14,199 bases of DNA from Burkholderiaceae bacterium. GTDB lineage: Bacteria > Pseudomonadota > Gammaproteobacteria > Burkholderiales > Burkholderiaceae. The position numbers were made by a program, and so were the translations under genes. Within the stretch, counting starts at the first letter, position 1. Each line of letters opens with the position of its first letter. The stretch spans positions 1 through 14,199 of the forward strand of contig JAGOCV010000073.1 of assembly GCA_017998575.1 (NCBI GenBank), in the 5' to 3' direction. The notes beneath the pieces are model-generated. The model searched no databases. It saw only the letters and a list, made by a program, of their open reading frames with translations, and was not told the origin of the DNA. Positions 6,412 to 14,199 of this stretch are shown here, in pieces.

Positions 6412-7677
6412 ATGCATCCTAAAGCCCTGCTGGACGCCTGCGCCGAACTGGTCGGCCGCGTCCTCAAGTTCGATCACCCGGCCGACGCCATCGTGTCGCG
6501 CTATTTCCGCGACCACCGCTCGCTGGGCCCGCGCGAGCGGGCCACGCTGGCCGAGACCACCTACAACGTGCTGCGGCGCAAGCTGTTGTTCGAGCAACTG
6601 GCCCGCTCCGGCGCGGGCCCGCGCGAGCGGCGCCTGGCCATCCTGGGCTTCCACGGCCCGCGCGATTTCCTCAAGAGCGCACTCACCGATGCCGAACGCA
6701 ACTGGCTCGACCAGTGCGACGCCGTCACGCCCGACCAGCTGATGGAGCCGCATCGCCACAACCTGCCCGACTGGCTGGCTGCGCCGCTGCGCGGGCACTT
6801 CGGCGCCGAGTTCATGGCGCTGGCCAACAGCCTCAACGAGCCGGCACCGCTCGACCTGCGTGTGAACGCACTGTCGGCCCGCCGCGAAGCGGTCCAGGAC
6901 GAGCTCGCCAAGTCCGCCATCCAGGCCCGGCCCACGCTGTATTCGCCGTGGGGCCTGCGGGTGGACGGCAAACCAGCACTGACGAAGCTGGATGCCTTCG
7001 TGCGTGGCGCCATCGAGGTGCAGGACGAGGGTTCGCAGCTGCTGGCGCTCGTCACCGACGCGCACCGCGGTGAAATGGTGGTCGATTTCTGCGCCGGCGC
7101 AGGCGGCAAGACGCTGGCGCTGGGCGCGGCGATGCGCAACACCGGCCGCCTGTATGCCTTCGACACCTCGGCCCACCGGCTGGACGCGCTCAAGCCGCGG
7201 CTGGCGCGCAGCGGGCTGTCGAACGTGCATCCGGCCGCGATCGCGCACGAGCGCGACGACCGCATCAAGCGGCTGGCCGGCAAGATCGACCGCGTGCTGG
7301 TCGACGCGCCGTGCTCGGGCCTGGGCACGCTGCGCCGCAACCCCGACCTGAAATGGCGTCAGACGCAGCAGACCATCGGCGAGCTGACGGCGCTGCAGGG
7401 TCGGATTCTGGAAAGCGCGGCGCGCCTGCCCAAGCCGGGCGGACGGCTGGTCTACGCTACCTGCAGCCTGCTGCGTGAGGAAAACGAGGACATCGCCCGG
7501 GCTTTTTCGGCCGCCCACCCGGATTTCGAGCCGCTTTCGGCGCGCGACCTGCTCGAGGGACTCAAGGTGGCAGATGCCCAGGCGCTGTGCAGCGAGGAGG
7601 GCGATTTCCTGCGTCTGTGGCCGCATCGCCACGCGACGGACGGCTTTTTCGCAGCGATCTGGCAACGCCGGGCCTGA
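6412..7677 (+). CDS. RsmB/NOP-family RNA (cytosine-C5) methyltransferase
   Basis: This 421-residue SAM-dependent enzyme is predicted to methylate C5 of a cytosine in rRNA or another RNA. The C-terminal Rossmann domain has motif I VVDFCAGAGGKT (223-234), motif IV VDAPCSGLGTLRRNPDLKW (297-315) and motif VI ATCSLLREEN (349-358). Both cysteines of this fold are present: Cys351 of TCS (the attacking nucleophile) and Cys301 of PCS (product release). Residues 1-130 are helical, with RSLGPRERATLAETTYNVLR (36-55), as in the NusB-like leader of RsmB. The start MHPKALLDACAEL is preferred over an upstream ATG at 6367, which overlaps the DUF1653 start. It may be RsmB itself (16S C967), but the def-fmt-rsmB context is absent, so a paralogue with another target is possible; hence no symbol. 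Confidence 0.93.
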   Translation: MHPKALLDACAELVGRVLKFDHPADAIVSRYFRDHRSLGPRERATLAETTYNVLRRKLLFEQLARSGAGPRERRLAILGFHGPRDFLKSALTDAERNWLDQCDAVTPDQLMEPHRHNLPDWLAAPLRGHFGAEFMALANSLNEPAPLDLRVNALSARREAVQDELAKSAIQARPTLYSPWGLRVDGKPALTKLDAFVRGAIEVQDEGSQLLALVTDAHRGEMVVDFCAGAGGKTLALGAAMRNTGRLYAFDTSAHRLDALKPRLARSGLSNVHPAAIAHERDDRIKRLAGKIDRVLVDAPCSGLGTLRRNPDLKWRQTQQTIGELTALQGRILESAARLPKPGGRLVYATCSLLREENEDIARAFSAAHPDFEPLSARDLLEGLKVADAQALCSEEGDFLRLWPHRHATDGFFAAIWQRRA

Positions 7678-7706
7678 AAGTGTCGTGAGGCGGCGGGCTG
7701 GCGGTC

Positions 7707-7727
7707 CATGTAATCCACGATTACATG
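7707..7727. promoter_or_regulatory. Perfect palindrome, candidate operator of the desaturase gene
   Basis: CATGTAATC (7707-7715) and GATTACATG (7719-7727) are perfect nine-base inverted arms around CAC. The site is AT-rich within GC-rich DNA and sits 33-53 bases upstream of the candidate -10 of the desaturase gene. It also begins about 30 bases after the methyltransferase stop. There is no T-run, so it does not look like a terminator. The size and symmetry suit a dimeric HTH regulator (TetR- or GntR-like), but no regulator gene is adjacent and I cannot name the binder. Confidence 0.6.
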
Positions 7728-7759
7728 TGAAGAATCAAGGGTTTACGGCTGCGGGCGCT

Positions 7760-7765
7760 TAAAAT
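7760..7765 (+). promoter_or_regulatory. Candidate -10 of the desaturase gene
   Basis: TAAAAT matches TATAAT at five of six positions and lies about 60 bases before the ATG at 7828. The nearest -35-like hexamer, TTTACG (7742-7747), is only 12 bases away, too close for a standard sigma-70 promoter. An activator acting from the upstream palindrome could compensate. Confidence 0.4.
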
Positions 7766-7827
7766 GCTTGCATTCCCGCCGCGGGCTCCCACCTGCGGTT
7801 TTCCTCCTTTCCCAGGACTCTGAATAC

Positions 7828-9042
7828 ATGCCGCTTCCCGACTGGGCTGTTCTCGACGCCGCCATCGACTGGCTTGCCCATGGCTTGCTGGACCTGTCGT
7901 GGTGGGAAATCGTTCTCTACACGCTGGTGACCACACACATCACCATCGCGGCCGTCACGATCTTCCTGCACCGCGCGCAGGCACACCGCTCGCTCGATCT
8001 CGGCCCCATCCCGTCGCACTTCTTCCGGTTCTGGCTCTGGATCGGCACCGGCATGGTGACCAAGGAATGGGTCGCCATCCACCGCAAGCACCACGCCAAG
8101 TGCGAGACGGAAGAGGATCCGCACAGCCCGCAGACGCGCGGCATCGACACCGTGATGTGGCGCGGCGCCGAGCTCTATCGTGCCGAATCGAAAAATGCGG
8201 AGACGATGCAGAAGTTCGGTCATGGCACGCCCAATGACTGGCTCGAAAACAACCTCTACAGCCGCTACGGCTGGCAGGGCGTGGGCCTGATGCTGATCCT
8301 CAACCTGGCGCTGTTCGGCGCGATCGGTGCCGCCGTCTGGGCGGTGCAGATGGCCTGGATCCCGTTCTGGGCCGCCGGCGTGGTCAACGGCATCGGCCAC
8401 TACTGGGGCTACCGCAACTTCGAGGCGGTGGACGCCAGCACCAACCTGTCGCCCATCGGGTTCATCATCGGCGGCGAAGAACTGCACAACAACCACCACA
8501 CTTATCCGACGTCGGCCAAGTTCTCGGTCAAGCCGTACGAGTTCGACATCGGCTGGCTCTATATCAGCCTGATGCAGAAGGTGGGCTGGGCCAAGGTCCG
8601 CAAGACCGCGCCCAAGCTTCAACTGGGTGCCGTGCGCCCCGTGGCCGACGAGAAGACGCTGGAGGCCCTGATCGCCAACCGCTACGAGGTGATGGCCGGT
8701 TATGCGCGCGAGATGCGCCGTGCCTGCAAGGCCGAGATCGCGGTGCTCAGGCAGAAGAACGCCGATGTTTCGGTGCTCAAGTCGGCCAAGCGCTGGTTGC
8801 ACCGCGACGAAGACAAGGTGCCGGCCGCCGCCCGGCCGCACCTGGCCCAGGCCCGCGCCGAGCACCCTGTGCTCGACAAGATGCACGCCATGCGCGAGGA
8901 GCTGCGCCAGATGTGGCAGAGCACCACGCGCTCGCGCGAGCAGCTGGCCGCCGACCTGCAGGCCTGGTGCCATCGCGCCGAGGAAAGCGGCATTGCCGCG
9001 TTGCGCGACTTCTCGATGAAACTGCGCTCGGCCCACGCCTGA
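7828..9042 (+). CDS. Membrane fatty-acid (acyl-CoA/acyl-lipid) desaturase with C-terminal extension
   Basis: This is a di-iron integral-membrane desaturase of 404 residues that inserts a cis double bond into fatty acyl chains using O2 and an electron donor. The iron-binding histidine boxes are all present: HRAQAH (48-53), HRKHH (85-89) and HNNHH (220-224), plus H191 in NGIGHYWG (187-194). Hydrophobic segments lie at about 26-47, 65-78, 152-172 and 177-190. Stearoyl-CoA/DesA-type enzymes usually end soon after the third box. Here about 150 more residues follow (255-404), charged and helical, including SAKRWLHRDEDK (319-330) and a stretch reading HAMREELRQMWQSTTRSREQ (353-372). AGGA precedes the ATG by about ten bases; the longer reading from 7768 would start upstream of the leader. 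It probably adjusts membrane fluidity. Confidence 0.93.
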   Translation: MPLPDWAVLDAAIDWLAHGLLDLSWWEIVLYTLVTTHITIAAVTIFLHRAQAHRSLDLGPIPSHFFRFWLWIGTGMVTKEWVAIHRKHHAKCETEEDPHSPQTRGIDTVMWRGAELYRAESKNAETMQKFGHGTPNDWLENNLYSRYGWQGVGLMLILNLALFGAIGAAVWAVQMAWIPFWAAGVVNGIGHYWGYRNFEAVDASTNLSPIGFIIGGEELHNNHHTYPTSAKFSVKPYEFDIGWLYISLMQKVGWAKVRKTAPKLQLGAVRPVADEKTLEALIANRYEVMAGYAREMRRACKAEIAVLRQKNADVSVLKSAKRWLHRDEDKVPAAARPHLAQARAEHPVLDKMHAMREELRQMWQSTTRSREQLAADLQAWCHRAEESGIAALRDFSMKLRSAHA

Positions 9043-9061
9043 TCGCGTTTTCCGCTCCCAT

Positions 9062-9087
9062 CCGTTGCGTCCATCAGGATGCAACGG
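9062..9087 (+). terminator. First hairpin of the desaturase 3' end
   Basis: CCGTTGCGTCC (9062-9072) pairs with GGATGCAACGG (9077-9087) around an ATCA loop: ten Watson-Crick pairs and one G-U. It starts about 20 bases after the desaturase stop and is followed four bases later by the main terminator stem. Without its own T-run it is more likely an auxiliary or 3'-protecting hairpin. Confidence 0.55.
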
Positions 9088-9091
9088 GCAC

Positions 9092-9120
9092 AAAAAAGCC
9101 CCGCATCGCGGGGCTTTTTT
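9092..9120. terminator. Bidirectional intrinsic terminator
   Basis: GCCCCGC-ATC-GCGGGGC (9098-9114) is flanked by six As on the left and six Ts on the right, giving a 13-base-pair fully symmetric stem with a T-run on either strand. It sits between the converging desaturase and rpmG genes and should end both transcripts. Confidence 0.93.
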
Positions 9121-9135
9121 ACGGGCCAGGCTGAA

Positions 9136-9306
9136 TTACTTCAGCTTGATTTCCTTGTACTCGACGTGCTTGCGAGCCTTGGGGTCGAACTTCATGATCG
9201 ACATCTTTTCAGGCATCGTCTTCTTGTTCTTGCTGGTCGTGTAGAAGTGACCGGTGCCGGCAGTGGATTCCAGCTTGATCTTTTCGCGTCCGCCTTTGCT
9301 TGCCAT
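9136..9306 (-). CDS. rpmG: 50S ribosomal protein L33
   Basis: This is a 56-residue basic protein of the large ribosomal subunit. It reads [20 protein letters not shown]..., continuing [20 protein letters not shown] and ending in a Lys-rich tail ([10 protein letters not shown]). This is the zinc-independent (C-minus) form: it contains no cysteine, so the CxxC pairs of zinc-binding L33 are absent. The start at 9304-9306 follows AAGGAG with seven bases between, and this Shine-Dalgarno overlaps the rpmB stop codon, so the two genes are likely translationally coupled in one rpmB-rpmG transcript. The strong symmetric terminator begins about 16 bases after its stop. Confidence 0.97.
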   Translation of the reverse strand: MASKGGREKIKLESTAGTGHFYTTSKNKKTMPEKMSIMKFDPKARKHVEYKEIKLK

Positions 9307-9313
9307 GGTCGCT

Positions 9314-9320
9314 CTCCTTA
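9314..9320 (-). promoter_or_regulatory. rpmG Shine-Dalgarno overlapping the rpmB stop
   Basis: On the minus strand TAAGGAG contains both the rpmB stop codon TAA (9318-9320) and the AAGGAG ribosome-binding site (9314-9319) of rpmG. This overlap favours reinitiation and near-equal output of L28 and L33. Confidence 0.85.
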
Positions 9321-9551
9321 AGCCTGGCCGCGTGCGCGCAGGTCTGCGAGCACGGATTCGATGCCGTTCTTGTCGATCAGACGCAGGCCCGCGTTGGAAA
9401 TGCGCAGGCGCACCCAGCGGTTCTCGCTCTCGACCCAGAAACGACGGTATTGCAGGTTCACTTCGAACCGGCGCTTGGTTTTGTTGTTGGCGTGGGAAAC
9501 GTTGTTGCCCACCATCGGGCCTTTGCCCGTGACTTCGCAGACGCGTGCCAT
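9318..9551 (-). CDS. rpmB: 50S ribosomal protein L28
   Basis: This 77-residue large-subunit protein has the usual gamma/betaproteobacterial length. It begins [20 protein letters not shown], with the family motif [13 protein letters not shown] (22-34), and continues [20 protein letters not shown] (36-55), which is diagnostic of L28. AAGGAG (9559-9564, minus strand) lies seven bases before the ATG. It is the first gene of the rpmB-rpmG operon, transcribed from a well-formed promoter about 120 bases upstream, and its stop codon is part of the rpmG ribosome-binding site. Identity is secure. Confidence 0.98.
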   Translation of the reverse strand: MARVCEVTGKGPMVGNNVSHANNKTKRRFEVNLQYRRFWVESENRWVRLRISNAGLRLIDKNGIESVLADLRARGQA

Positions 9552-9663
9552 TGCAGCACTCCTTCTAACCGGCCGTCATTCGCCGCGACCGCGGGTCGCT
9601 CCGGTGACTGGCCTCACCTCGCCACTTCGGGGGCGGTAACCGGCCGGCGCAGTGCCAGCAAAG
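9552..9663 (-). promoter_or_regulatory. rpmB leader with hairpin and repeated decamer
   Basis: About 110 bases separate the predicted start site from rpmB, long for a gene with its own strong Shine-Dalgarno. The leader holds a perfect hairpin, GCGACC-GCG-GGTCGC (9585-9599, plus-strand reading). It also holds a direct repeat, TAACCGGCCG, at 9566-9575 and 9637-9646. The proximal copy ends next to the ribosome-binding site. Control by a ribosomal protein or attenuation is conceivable but unproven. Confidence 0.4.
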
Positions 9664-9669
9664 CCCGCG

Positions 9670-9697
9670 ATTATAGCCCATTTCAGCCGGGCGCCAA
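9670..9697 (-). promoter_or_regulatory. Sigma-70 promoter of rpmB-rpmG
   Basis: On the minus strand TTGGCG (9692-9697) and a perfect TATAAT (9670-9675) are separated by 16 bases. This is the clearest promoter in the window and suits a highly expressed ribosomal protein operon. Transcription should start near 9663. Confidence 0.82.
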
Positions 9698-9704
9698 ATC
9701 CGGC

Positions 9705-9728
9705 CTTGGGGCCGCTCAGCGGGCCAAG
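9705..9728 (-). terminator. Imperfect hairpin after trxB
   Basis: Just past the trxB stop, CTTGG pairs with CCAAG, enclosing a small internal loop and an inner CCGC/GCGG stem with a three-base loop. There is no T-run. It lies between trxB and the rpmB promoter and may partly insulate the two transcripts. Confidence 0.4.
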
Positions 9729-9734
9729 CCGCTC

Positions 9735-10818
<1,084 letters not shown>

Positions 10819-10848
10819 CCATCGAGTGAGCCTGCTGGGGAAACAAGA

Positions 10849-11523
10849 ATGTCGATGTTGTCGAACCTGGAATTGATCCGCCGTGTCCCCTTGTTCTCGA
10901 TGCTCACGTCGGTGCAGGCGGAGTCGGTCGCCGGCGCCATCGTCAAGCGGCGCTTCAAGCGTGGCGAACTCATCGTCGAGCAGGGCAAGAAGTCCAACGC
11001 CCTGTTCATCATCCTCACGGGCCGCGCACGTGTGATGGCGTCCGATGCCCGCGGGCGCGAGGTGATCCTGGCGACGCTTCAGCCGGGCGACCATGTCGGC
11101 GAGATGAGCCTGATCGACAACGAACCGCATTCGGCCACCGTGCGTGCCGAAGTGCAGACCGACGTCCTCATGCTCGGTCGCGCCGAGTTCGCGCGCTGCC
11201 TGCCCGAGAACACCTCCATGGCGTACGCCGTGATGCGCGGTCTGGTGCAGCGTCTGCGCCAGGCCGACCGCAAGATCGAATCGCTGGCGCTGATGGATGT
11301 GTACGGGCGGGTGGCGCGCTCGCTGCTCGAATTCGCGCGTCCCGACGCTGCTGGCGAGCTCGTGATCCGCGACAAGATCTCGCGGCAGGACATCGCCAAG
11401 ATGGTCGGCGCCTCGCGCGAGATGGTCAGCCGGGTGATGAAGGATCTCGAGGAGCGCGGCTTCATCGAGACGCAGGACGACGGCTCGATGGTCGTCAAGG
11501 ACCGCCTCACCACGCTGGGCTGA
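10849..11523 (+). CDS. Crp/Fnr-family transcriptional regulator
   Basis: This is a 224-residue CRP-type regulator: a cyclic-nucleotide-binding beta barrel (about 15-120), a dimer helix (about 122-152) and a winged HTH (about 165-220). The pocket motif PGDHVGEMSL (79-88) keeps Gly84-Glu85, but the Arg that holds the cAMP phosphate (Arg82 of E. coli CRP, in ERSA) is His94 here (PHSA). The recognition helix SREMVSRVMKDL (189-200) keeps R190, E191 and R195, the three CRP residues that read TGTGA. It has no N-terminal cysteine cluster, so it is not FNR. The ATG at 10849 is preceded by a weak GGGGA; an ATG at 10855 is also in frame. It is followed after 36 bases by ftsK and is divergent from trxB. 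Its ligand and regulon are unknown. Confidence 0.93.
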   Translation: MSMLSNLELIRRVPLFSMLTSVQAESVAGAIVKRRFKRGELIVEQGKKSNALFIILTGRARVMASDARGREVILATLQPGDHVGEMSLIDNEPHSATVRAEVQTDVLMLGRAEFARCLPENTSMAYAVMRGLVQRLRQADRKIESLALMDVYGRVARSLLEFARPDAAGELVIRDKISRQDIAKMVGASREMVSRVMKDLEERGFIETQDDGSMVVKDRLTTLG

Positions 11524-11559
11524 TGCCTGGTCTGGCGGCGCGGCCGTGGTTTTCGTGAC

Positions 11560-13893
11560 ATGACATACACCCTCAACACGCTCAACGGTACGCGTTCCCC
11601 CGAGTCCCAGCCCGCGCGCGGCATGGCCGGCCGCTTTGGGCAGGAAATCTCCCTCATCATCGGCTTCGCCGCGCTGGCCTTCTGGCTCATCGCGATGGCC
11701 AGCCACTCGCTCCAGGACGCGGCCTGGTCAACGTCGGGTGCGGGGGGTGCCACGCGCAACTGGGCTGGCGGGCTGGGCGCGCGGCTTGCCGACGCTGGCT
11801 ATTACATGTTCGGCCTTTCGGTGTGGTGGTGTGTGTTCGCCGCCGTGCGCGCCTGGCTTTCGGCGCTGGCGCGCTGGATGCGTTCGGGCGATGCCGAGGC
11901 TGCGCGCGACCCGCAGCCGCGGGCGGCGCGCTGGACGTTCTGGCTTGGCCTCGCCGTGCTGCTGGTGGCCAGTTGCGCACTGGAATGGGCGCGTCTTTAC
12001 CGCTTCGAGGCCCGCCTGCCCGGCAGTGCCGGGGGCGTGCTCGGCTATCTGGTCGGCCCCCTCAGCACGCGCTGGCTGGGCTTCACGGGAGCGGGGCTGG
12101 TCGCCATTGCCATGGGCGTGGTTGGATCTGCGCTGGTCTTCCGCTTCTCCTGGGGCCATGCGGCAGAGCGGCTGGGCGCCTGGCTCTACTCGTTCGTCGA
12201 GGTGCGCCGCGACCGGCGCGAGGTGGCCGAGGACATGGAGATCGGACGCGCCGCCGCGCGCGAGCGCGAGGAGGTAGTGCAGGTCGAGCGCGAGGAGATC
12301 GAGGAGCACCACCCCACGCCGGTACTGATCGAGCCCGTGCTGGTCGACGTGCCGCGCAGCGAGCGCGTGGCCAAGGAACGGCAGAAGCCGCTGTTCACCG
12401 AACTGCCCGACAGCAAGTTGCCGCAGGTCGACCTGCTCGACAGCGCGCCGGGCCGCCAGGAAAGCGTGGCGCCCGAGACGCTGGAGATGACCAGCCGCCT
12501 GATCGAGAAGAAGCTCAAGGATTTCGGCGTCGAAGTGCGCGTGGTGGCAGCCGCGCCCGGCCCGGTGATCACGCGCTACGAAATCGAGCCCGCCACCGGC
12601 GTGAAGGGCTCGCAGGTGGTCAACCTGGCCAAGGACCTGGCGCGCTCGCTCTCGCTGGTGTCGATCCGCGTGATCGAAACCATCCCGGGCAAGAACTACA
12701 TGGCGCTGGAGCTTCCCAACGCCAAGCGACAGACCATCAAGCTCAGCGAGATCCTGGGCTCGCAGGTCTACAACGAGGCCAAGTCCATGCTGACGATGGG
12801 CCTGGGCAAGGACATCGTCGGCAATCCGGTGGTGGCCGACCTTGCCAAGATGCCGCACGTGTTGGTGGCCGGCACCACGGGCTCGGGCAAGTCGGTCGGC
12901 ATCAACGCGATGATCCTGTCACTGCTCTACAAGGCCGAGGCGCGGGATGTGCGCCTGCTGATGATCGATCCCAAGATGCTGGAGATGTCGGTGTACGAAG
13001 GCATCCCGCACCTGCTGGCTCCCGTGGTCACCGACATGAAGCAGGCCGCGCACGGCCTCAACTGGTGCGTGGGCGAGATGGAGCGGCGCTACAAGCTCAT
13101 GAGCAAGCTGGGCGTGCGCAACCTCTCGGGCTACAACGTCAAGATCGACGACGCGAAGGCGAAAGAACAATTCATCTACAACCCCTTCAGCCTCACGCCC
13201 GACAGCCCCGAGCCACTGGAGCGGCTGCCGCACATCGTCGTCGTCATCGACGAACTGGCCGACCTGATGATGGTGGTCGGCAAGAAGATCGAAGAGCTCA
13301 TCGCCCGCCTGGCACAGAAGGCACGCGCAGCCGGCATCCACCTGATCCTGGCCACGCAGCGGCCCAGCGTGGACGTGATCACCGGCCTGATCAAGGCCAA
13401 CATACCCACGCGCATCGCGTTCTCGGTGGGCTCCAAGATCGACAGCCGCACCATCCTCGACCAGATGGGTGCCGAGGCGCTGCTGGGCATGGGGGACATG
13501 CTCTACATGGCCAGCGGCACGGGCTTCCCGGTGCGAGTGCATGGCGCCTTCGTGTCCGACGAGGAAGTGCACCGCGTGGTGGCCTACCTCAAGGAGCAGG
13601 GCGGTGAGCCCAACTACATCGAGGGCGTGCTCGAGGGCGGGATCGCCGATGAAGACGGCGGCCTGTTGGGCGAGGGCGGGGGCGACGGCGGCGAAAAGGA
13701 TCCGATGTACGACCAGGCGGTCGAGGTCGTGCTCAAGAACCGCAAGGCCAGCATCTCGCTGGTGCAGCGCCACCTGAAGATCGGCTACAACCGTGCCGCA
13801 CGCCTGGTGGAAGACATGGAGAAAGCCGGCCTGGTCAGCGCCATGAGCGGCAGTGGTCAACGCGAGATCCTCGTGCCGGCCCGCGCTGAGTAA
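11560..13893 (+). CDS. ftsK: DNA translocase FtsK
   Basis: FtsK anchors at the division septum and pumps chromosomal DNA toward dif, where it activates XerCD to resolve dimers. The 777 residues show membrane segments at about 30-48, 80-103, 126-143 and 172-194. A short charged linker (about 215-305) follows, then the RecA-like motor. Walker A is [10 protein letters not shown] (438-447, Lys444) and Walker B is [10 protein letters not shown] (559-568); [20 protein letters not shown] (597-616) is the conserved FtsK/SpoIIIE stretch. The gamma winged helix that reads KOPS sites occupies about 714-770, with [20 protein letters not shown] (740-759). The linker is far shorter than in E. coli FtsK (over 1300 residues), as is usual outside enterics. 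The start [10 protein letters not shown] lies 36 bases after the regulator gene with no promoter seen, so co-transcription is likely. Confidence 0.97.
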   Translation: MTYTLNTLNGTRSPESQPARGMAGRFGQEISLIIGFAALAFWLIAMASHSLQDAAWSTSGAGGATRNWAGGLGARLADAGYYMFGLSVWWCVFAAVRAWLSALARWMRSGDAEAARDPQPRAARWTFWLGLAVLLVASCALEWARLYRFEARLPGSAGGVLGYLVGPLSTRWLGFTGAGLVAIAMGVVGSALVFRFSWGHAAERLGAWLYSFVEVRRDRREVAEDMEIGRAAAREREEVVQVEREEIEEHHPTPVLIEPVLVDVPRSERVAKERQKPLFTELPDSKLPQVDLLDSAPGRQESVAPETLEMTSRLIEKKLKDFGVEVRVVAAAPGPVITRYEIEPATGVKGSQVVNLAKDLARSLSLVSIRVIETIPGKNYMALELPNAKRQTIKLSEILGSQVYNEAKSMLTMGLGKDIVGNPVVADLAKMPHVLVAGTTGSGKSVGINAMILSLLYKAEARDVRLLMIDPKMLEMSVYEGIPHLLAPVVTDMKQAAHGLNWCVGEMERRYKLMSKLGVRNLSGYNVKIDDAKAKEQFIYNPFSLTPDSPEPLERLPHIVVVIDELADLMMVVGKKIEELIARLAQKARAAGIHLILATQRPSVDVITGLIKANIPTRIAFSVGSKIDSRTILDQMGAEALLGMGDMLYMASGTGFPVRVHGAFVSDEEVHRVVAYLKEQGGEPNYIEGVLEGGIADEDGGLLGEGGGDGGEKDPMYDQAVEVVLKNRKASISLVQRHLKIGYNRAARLVEDMEKAGLVSAMSGSGQREILVPARAE

Positions 13894-13961
13894 GTCAGCA
13901 GACACGTCCTGAAACCTTTGCAACCGGTGAACTCCGCAGCCCGCGCGGGTTCCAATGGATC

Positions 13962-14199
13962 ATGAGCCCCATGTTTCACGCCTTTTCGACCCGCCGCAGC
14001 CTGCTGGCCGTGCCGCTGCTCTTCGGCGCTGCCGGCCTGTTCGCGCCGCTGGCCCACGCCAACGGCCTGCAGAGCCTCGAATCGTTCATGCGCGGCGCCA
14101 AGACCGGCCGGGCGGATTTCACGCAGACCGTCACGTCGCCCGCGCGCGATGGCCAGGCGCCCAAGGTGCGCAACTCTTCAGGCACCTTCGAGTTCTCGC
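13962..14199 (+). CDS. lolA: Outer-membrane lipoprotein carrier LolA, N-terminal part (cut by window edge)
   Basis: This is the periplasmic chaperone that receives lipoproteins from LolCDE and hands them to LolB at the outer membrane. Only about 79 codons are present. A signal peptide is evident: a basic n-region (FSTRRS), a hydrophobic core (LLAVPLLFGAAGLFAPL, 14-30) and an AHA|N cleavage site after residue 33. The mature part shows LQSLESFMRGAKTGRADFTQ (36-55) and NSSGTFEFS (about 71-79), typical of the first strands of LolA. The start could be ATG 13962 (MSPMFHAF) or ATG 13971 (MFHAF); neither has a clear Shine-Dalgarno sequence. It lies 68 bases after ftsK on the same strand, the common ftsK-lolA order. 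The n-region contains twin arginines, see findings. Confidence 0.88.
   Translation, partial: MSPMFHAFSTRRSLLAVPLLFGAAGLFAPLAHANGLQSLESFMRGAKTGRADFTQTVTSPARDGQAPKVRNSSGTFEFS

Noticed and set aside
7707..7727. The palindrome as an intrinsic terminator of the methyltransferase gene
   Set aside because: AT-rich stem, three-base loop and no following T-run; an operator fits better.
11553..11571. A CRP-like box (CGTGA-N6-ATACA) over the ftsK start codon
   Set aside because: Second half matches poorly and the position over the start codon is implausible for activation; treated as chance.
11823..13607. Long open frame overlapping ftsK in another frame on the same strand
   Set aside because: Arg/Gly/Ala-rich shadow of ftsK caused by high third-position GC; ftsK motifs occupy the other frame throughout.

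Overview
The window is about 14.2 kb of uniformly GC-rich DNA. It carries ordinary bacterial core genes at high density. Gene content, gene order and protein wording (ribF-ileS; rpmB-rpmG; trxB opposite a Crp/Fnr-type gene, ftsK and lolA) fit a betaproteobacterium of the order Burkholderiales. Comamonadaceae (a Hydrogenophaga-like genus) is my best guess from memory of similar loci, not a proven placement. I see no insertion sequence, prophage, CRISPR array, tRNA or rRNA gene, and no stretch over 300 bases without a gene.

Layout. 1-1699: ileS (cut by the left edge) and ribF run leftward, separated by a 139-base gap that holds an inverted REP-like repeat just in front of ileS. 1850-2407: a small HNH nuclease gene with a TTG start runs rightward, divergent from ribF. 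2438-5503: a leftward block in transcription order yceH, acyl-CoA dehydrogenase large subunit, acyl-CoA dehydrogenase small subunit. The two dehydrogenase subunits look like a heteromeric (PimC/PimD-like) enzyme with one active-site Glu between them. 5525-6115: purN, only 21 bases from the divergent yceH start. 6123-6380: a DUF1653 gene convergent with purN. 6412-7677: an RsmB/NOP-type RNA cytosine-C5 methyltransferase. 7828-9042: a membrane fatty-acid desaturase with an unusual helical C-terminal extension. A perfect palindrome lies upstream of it, and tandem hairpins including a textbook bidirectional terminator lie downstream.

9136-9551: the rpmB-rpmG ribosomal protein operon, with a clear sigma-70 promoter and a roughly 110-base leader. 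9735-10694: trxB (thioredoxin reductase), also leftward. From 10849 the right end runs rightward: a CRP-like regulator, ftsK (DNA translocase of the division septum) and the start of lolA (periplasmic lipoprotein carrier), which is cut by the right edge. Together the genes serve translation (ileS, rpmB, rpmG, rRNA methylation), flavin and purine supply (ribF, purN), flavin-dependent acyl-CoA oxidation and fatty-acid desaturation, redox balance, chromosome segregation and envelope biogenesis.

I did not find a convincing undescribed multi-gene system. The items most worth a second look are the palindromic operator and the transposase-like tail of the desaturase gene, the inverted repeat preceding ileS, the two starts (purN and the methyltransferase) that look leaderless, and the CRP-like regulator with an altered cyclic-nucleotide pocket but a CRP-like DNA-reading helix.
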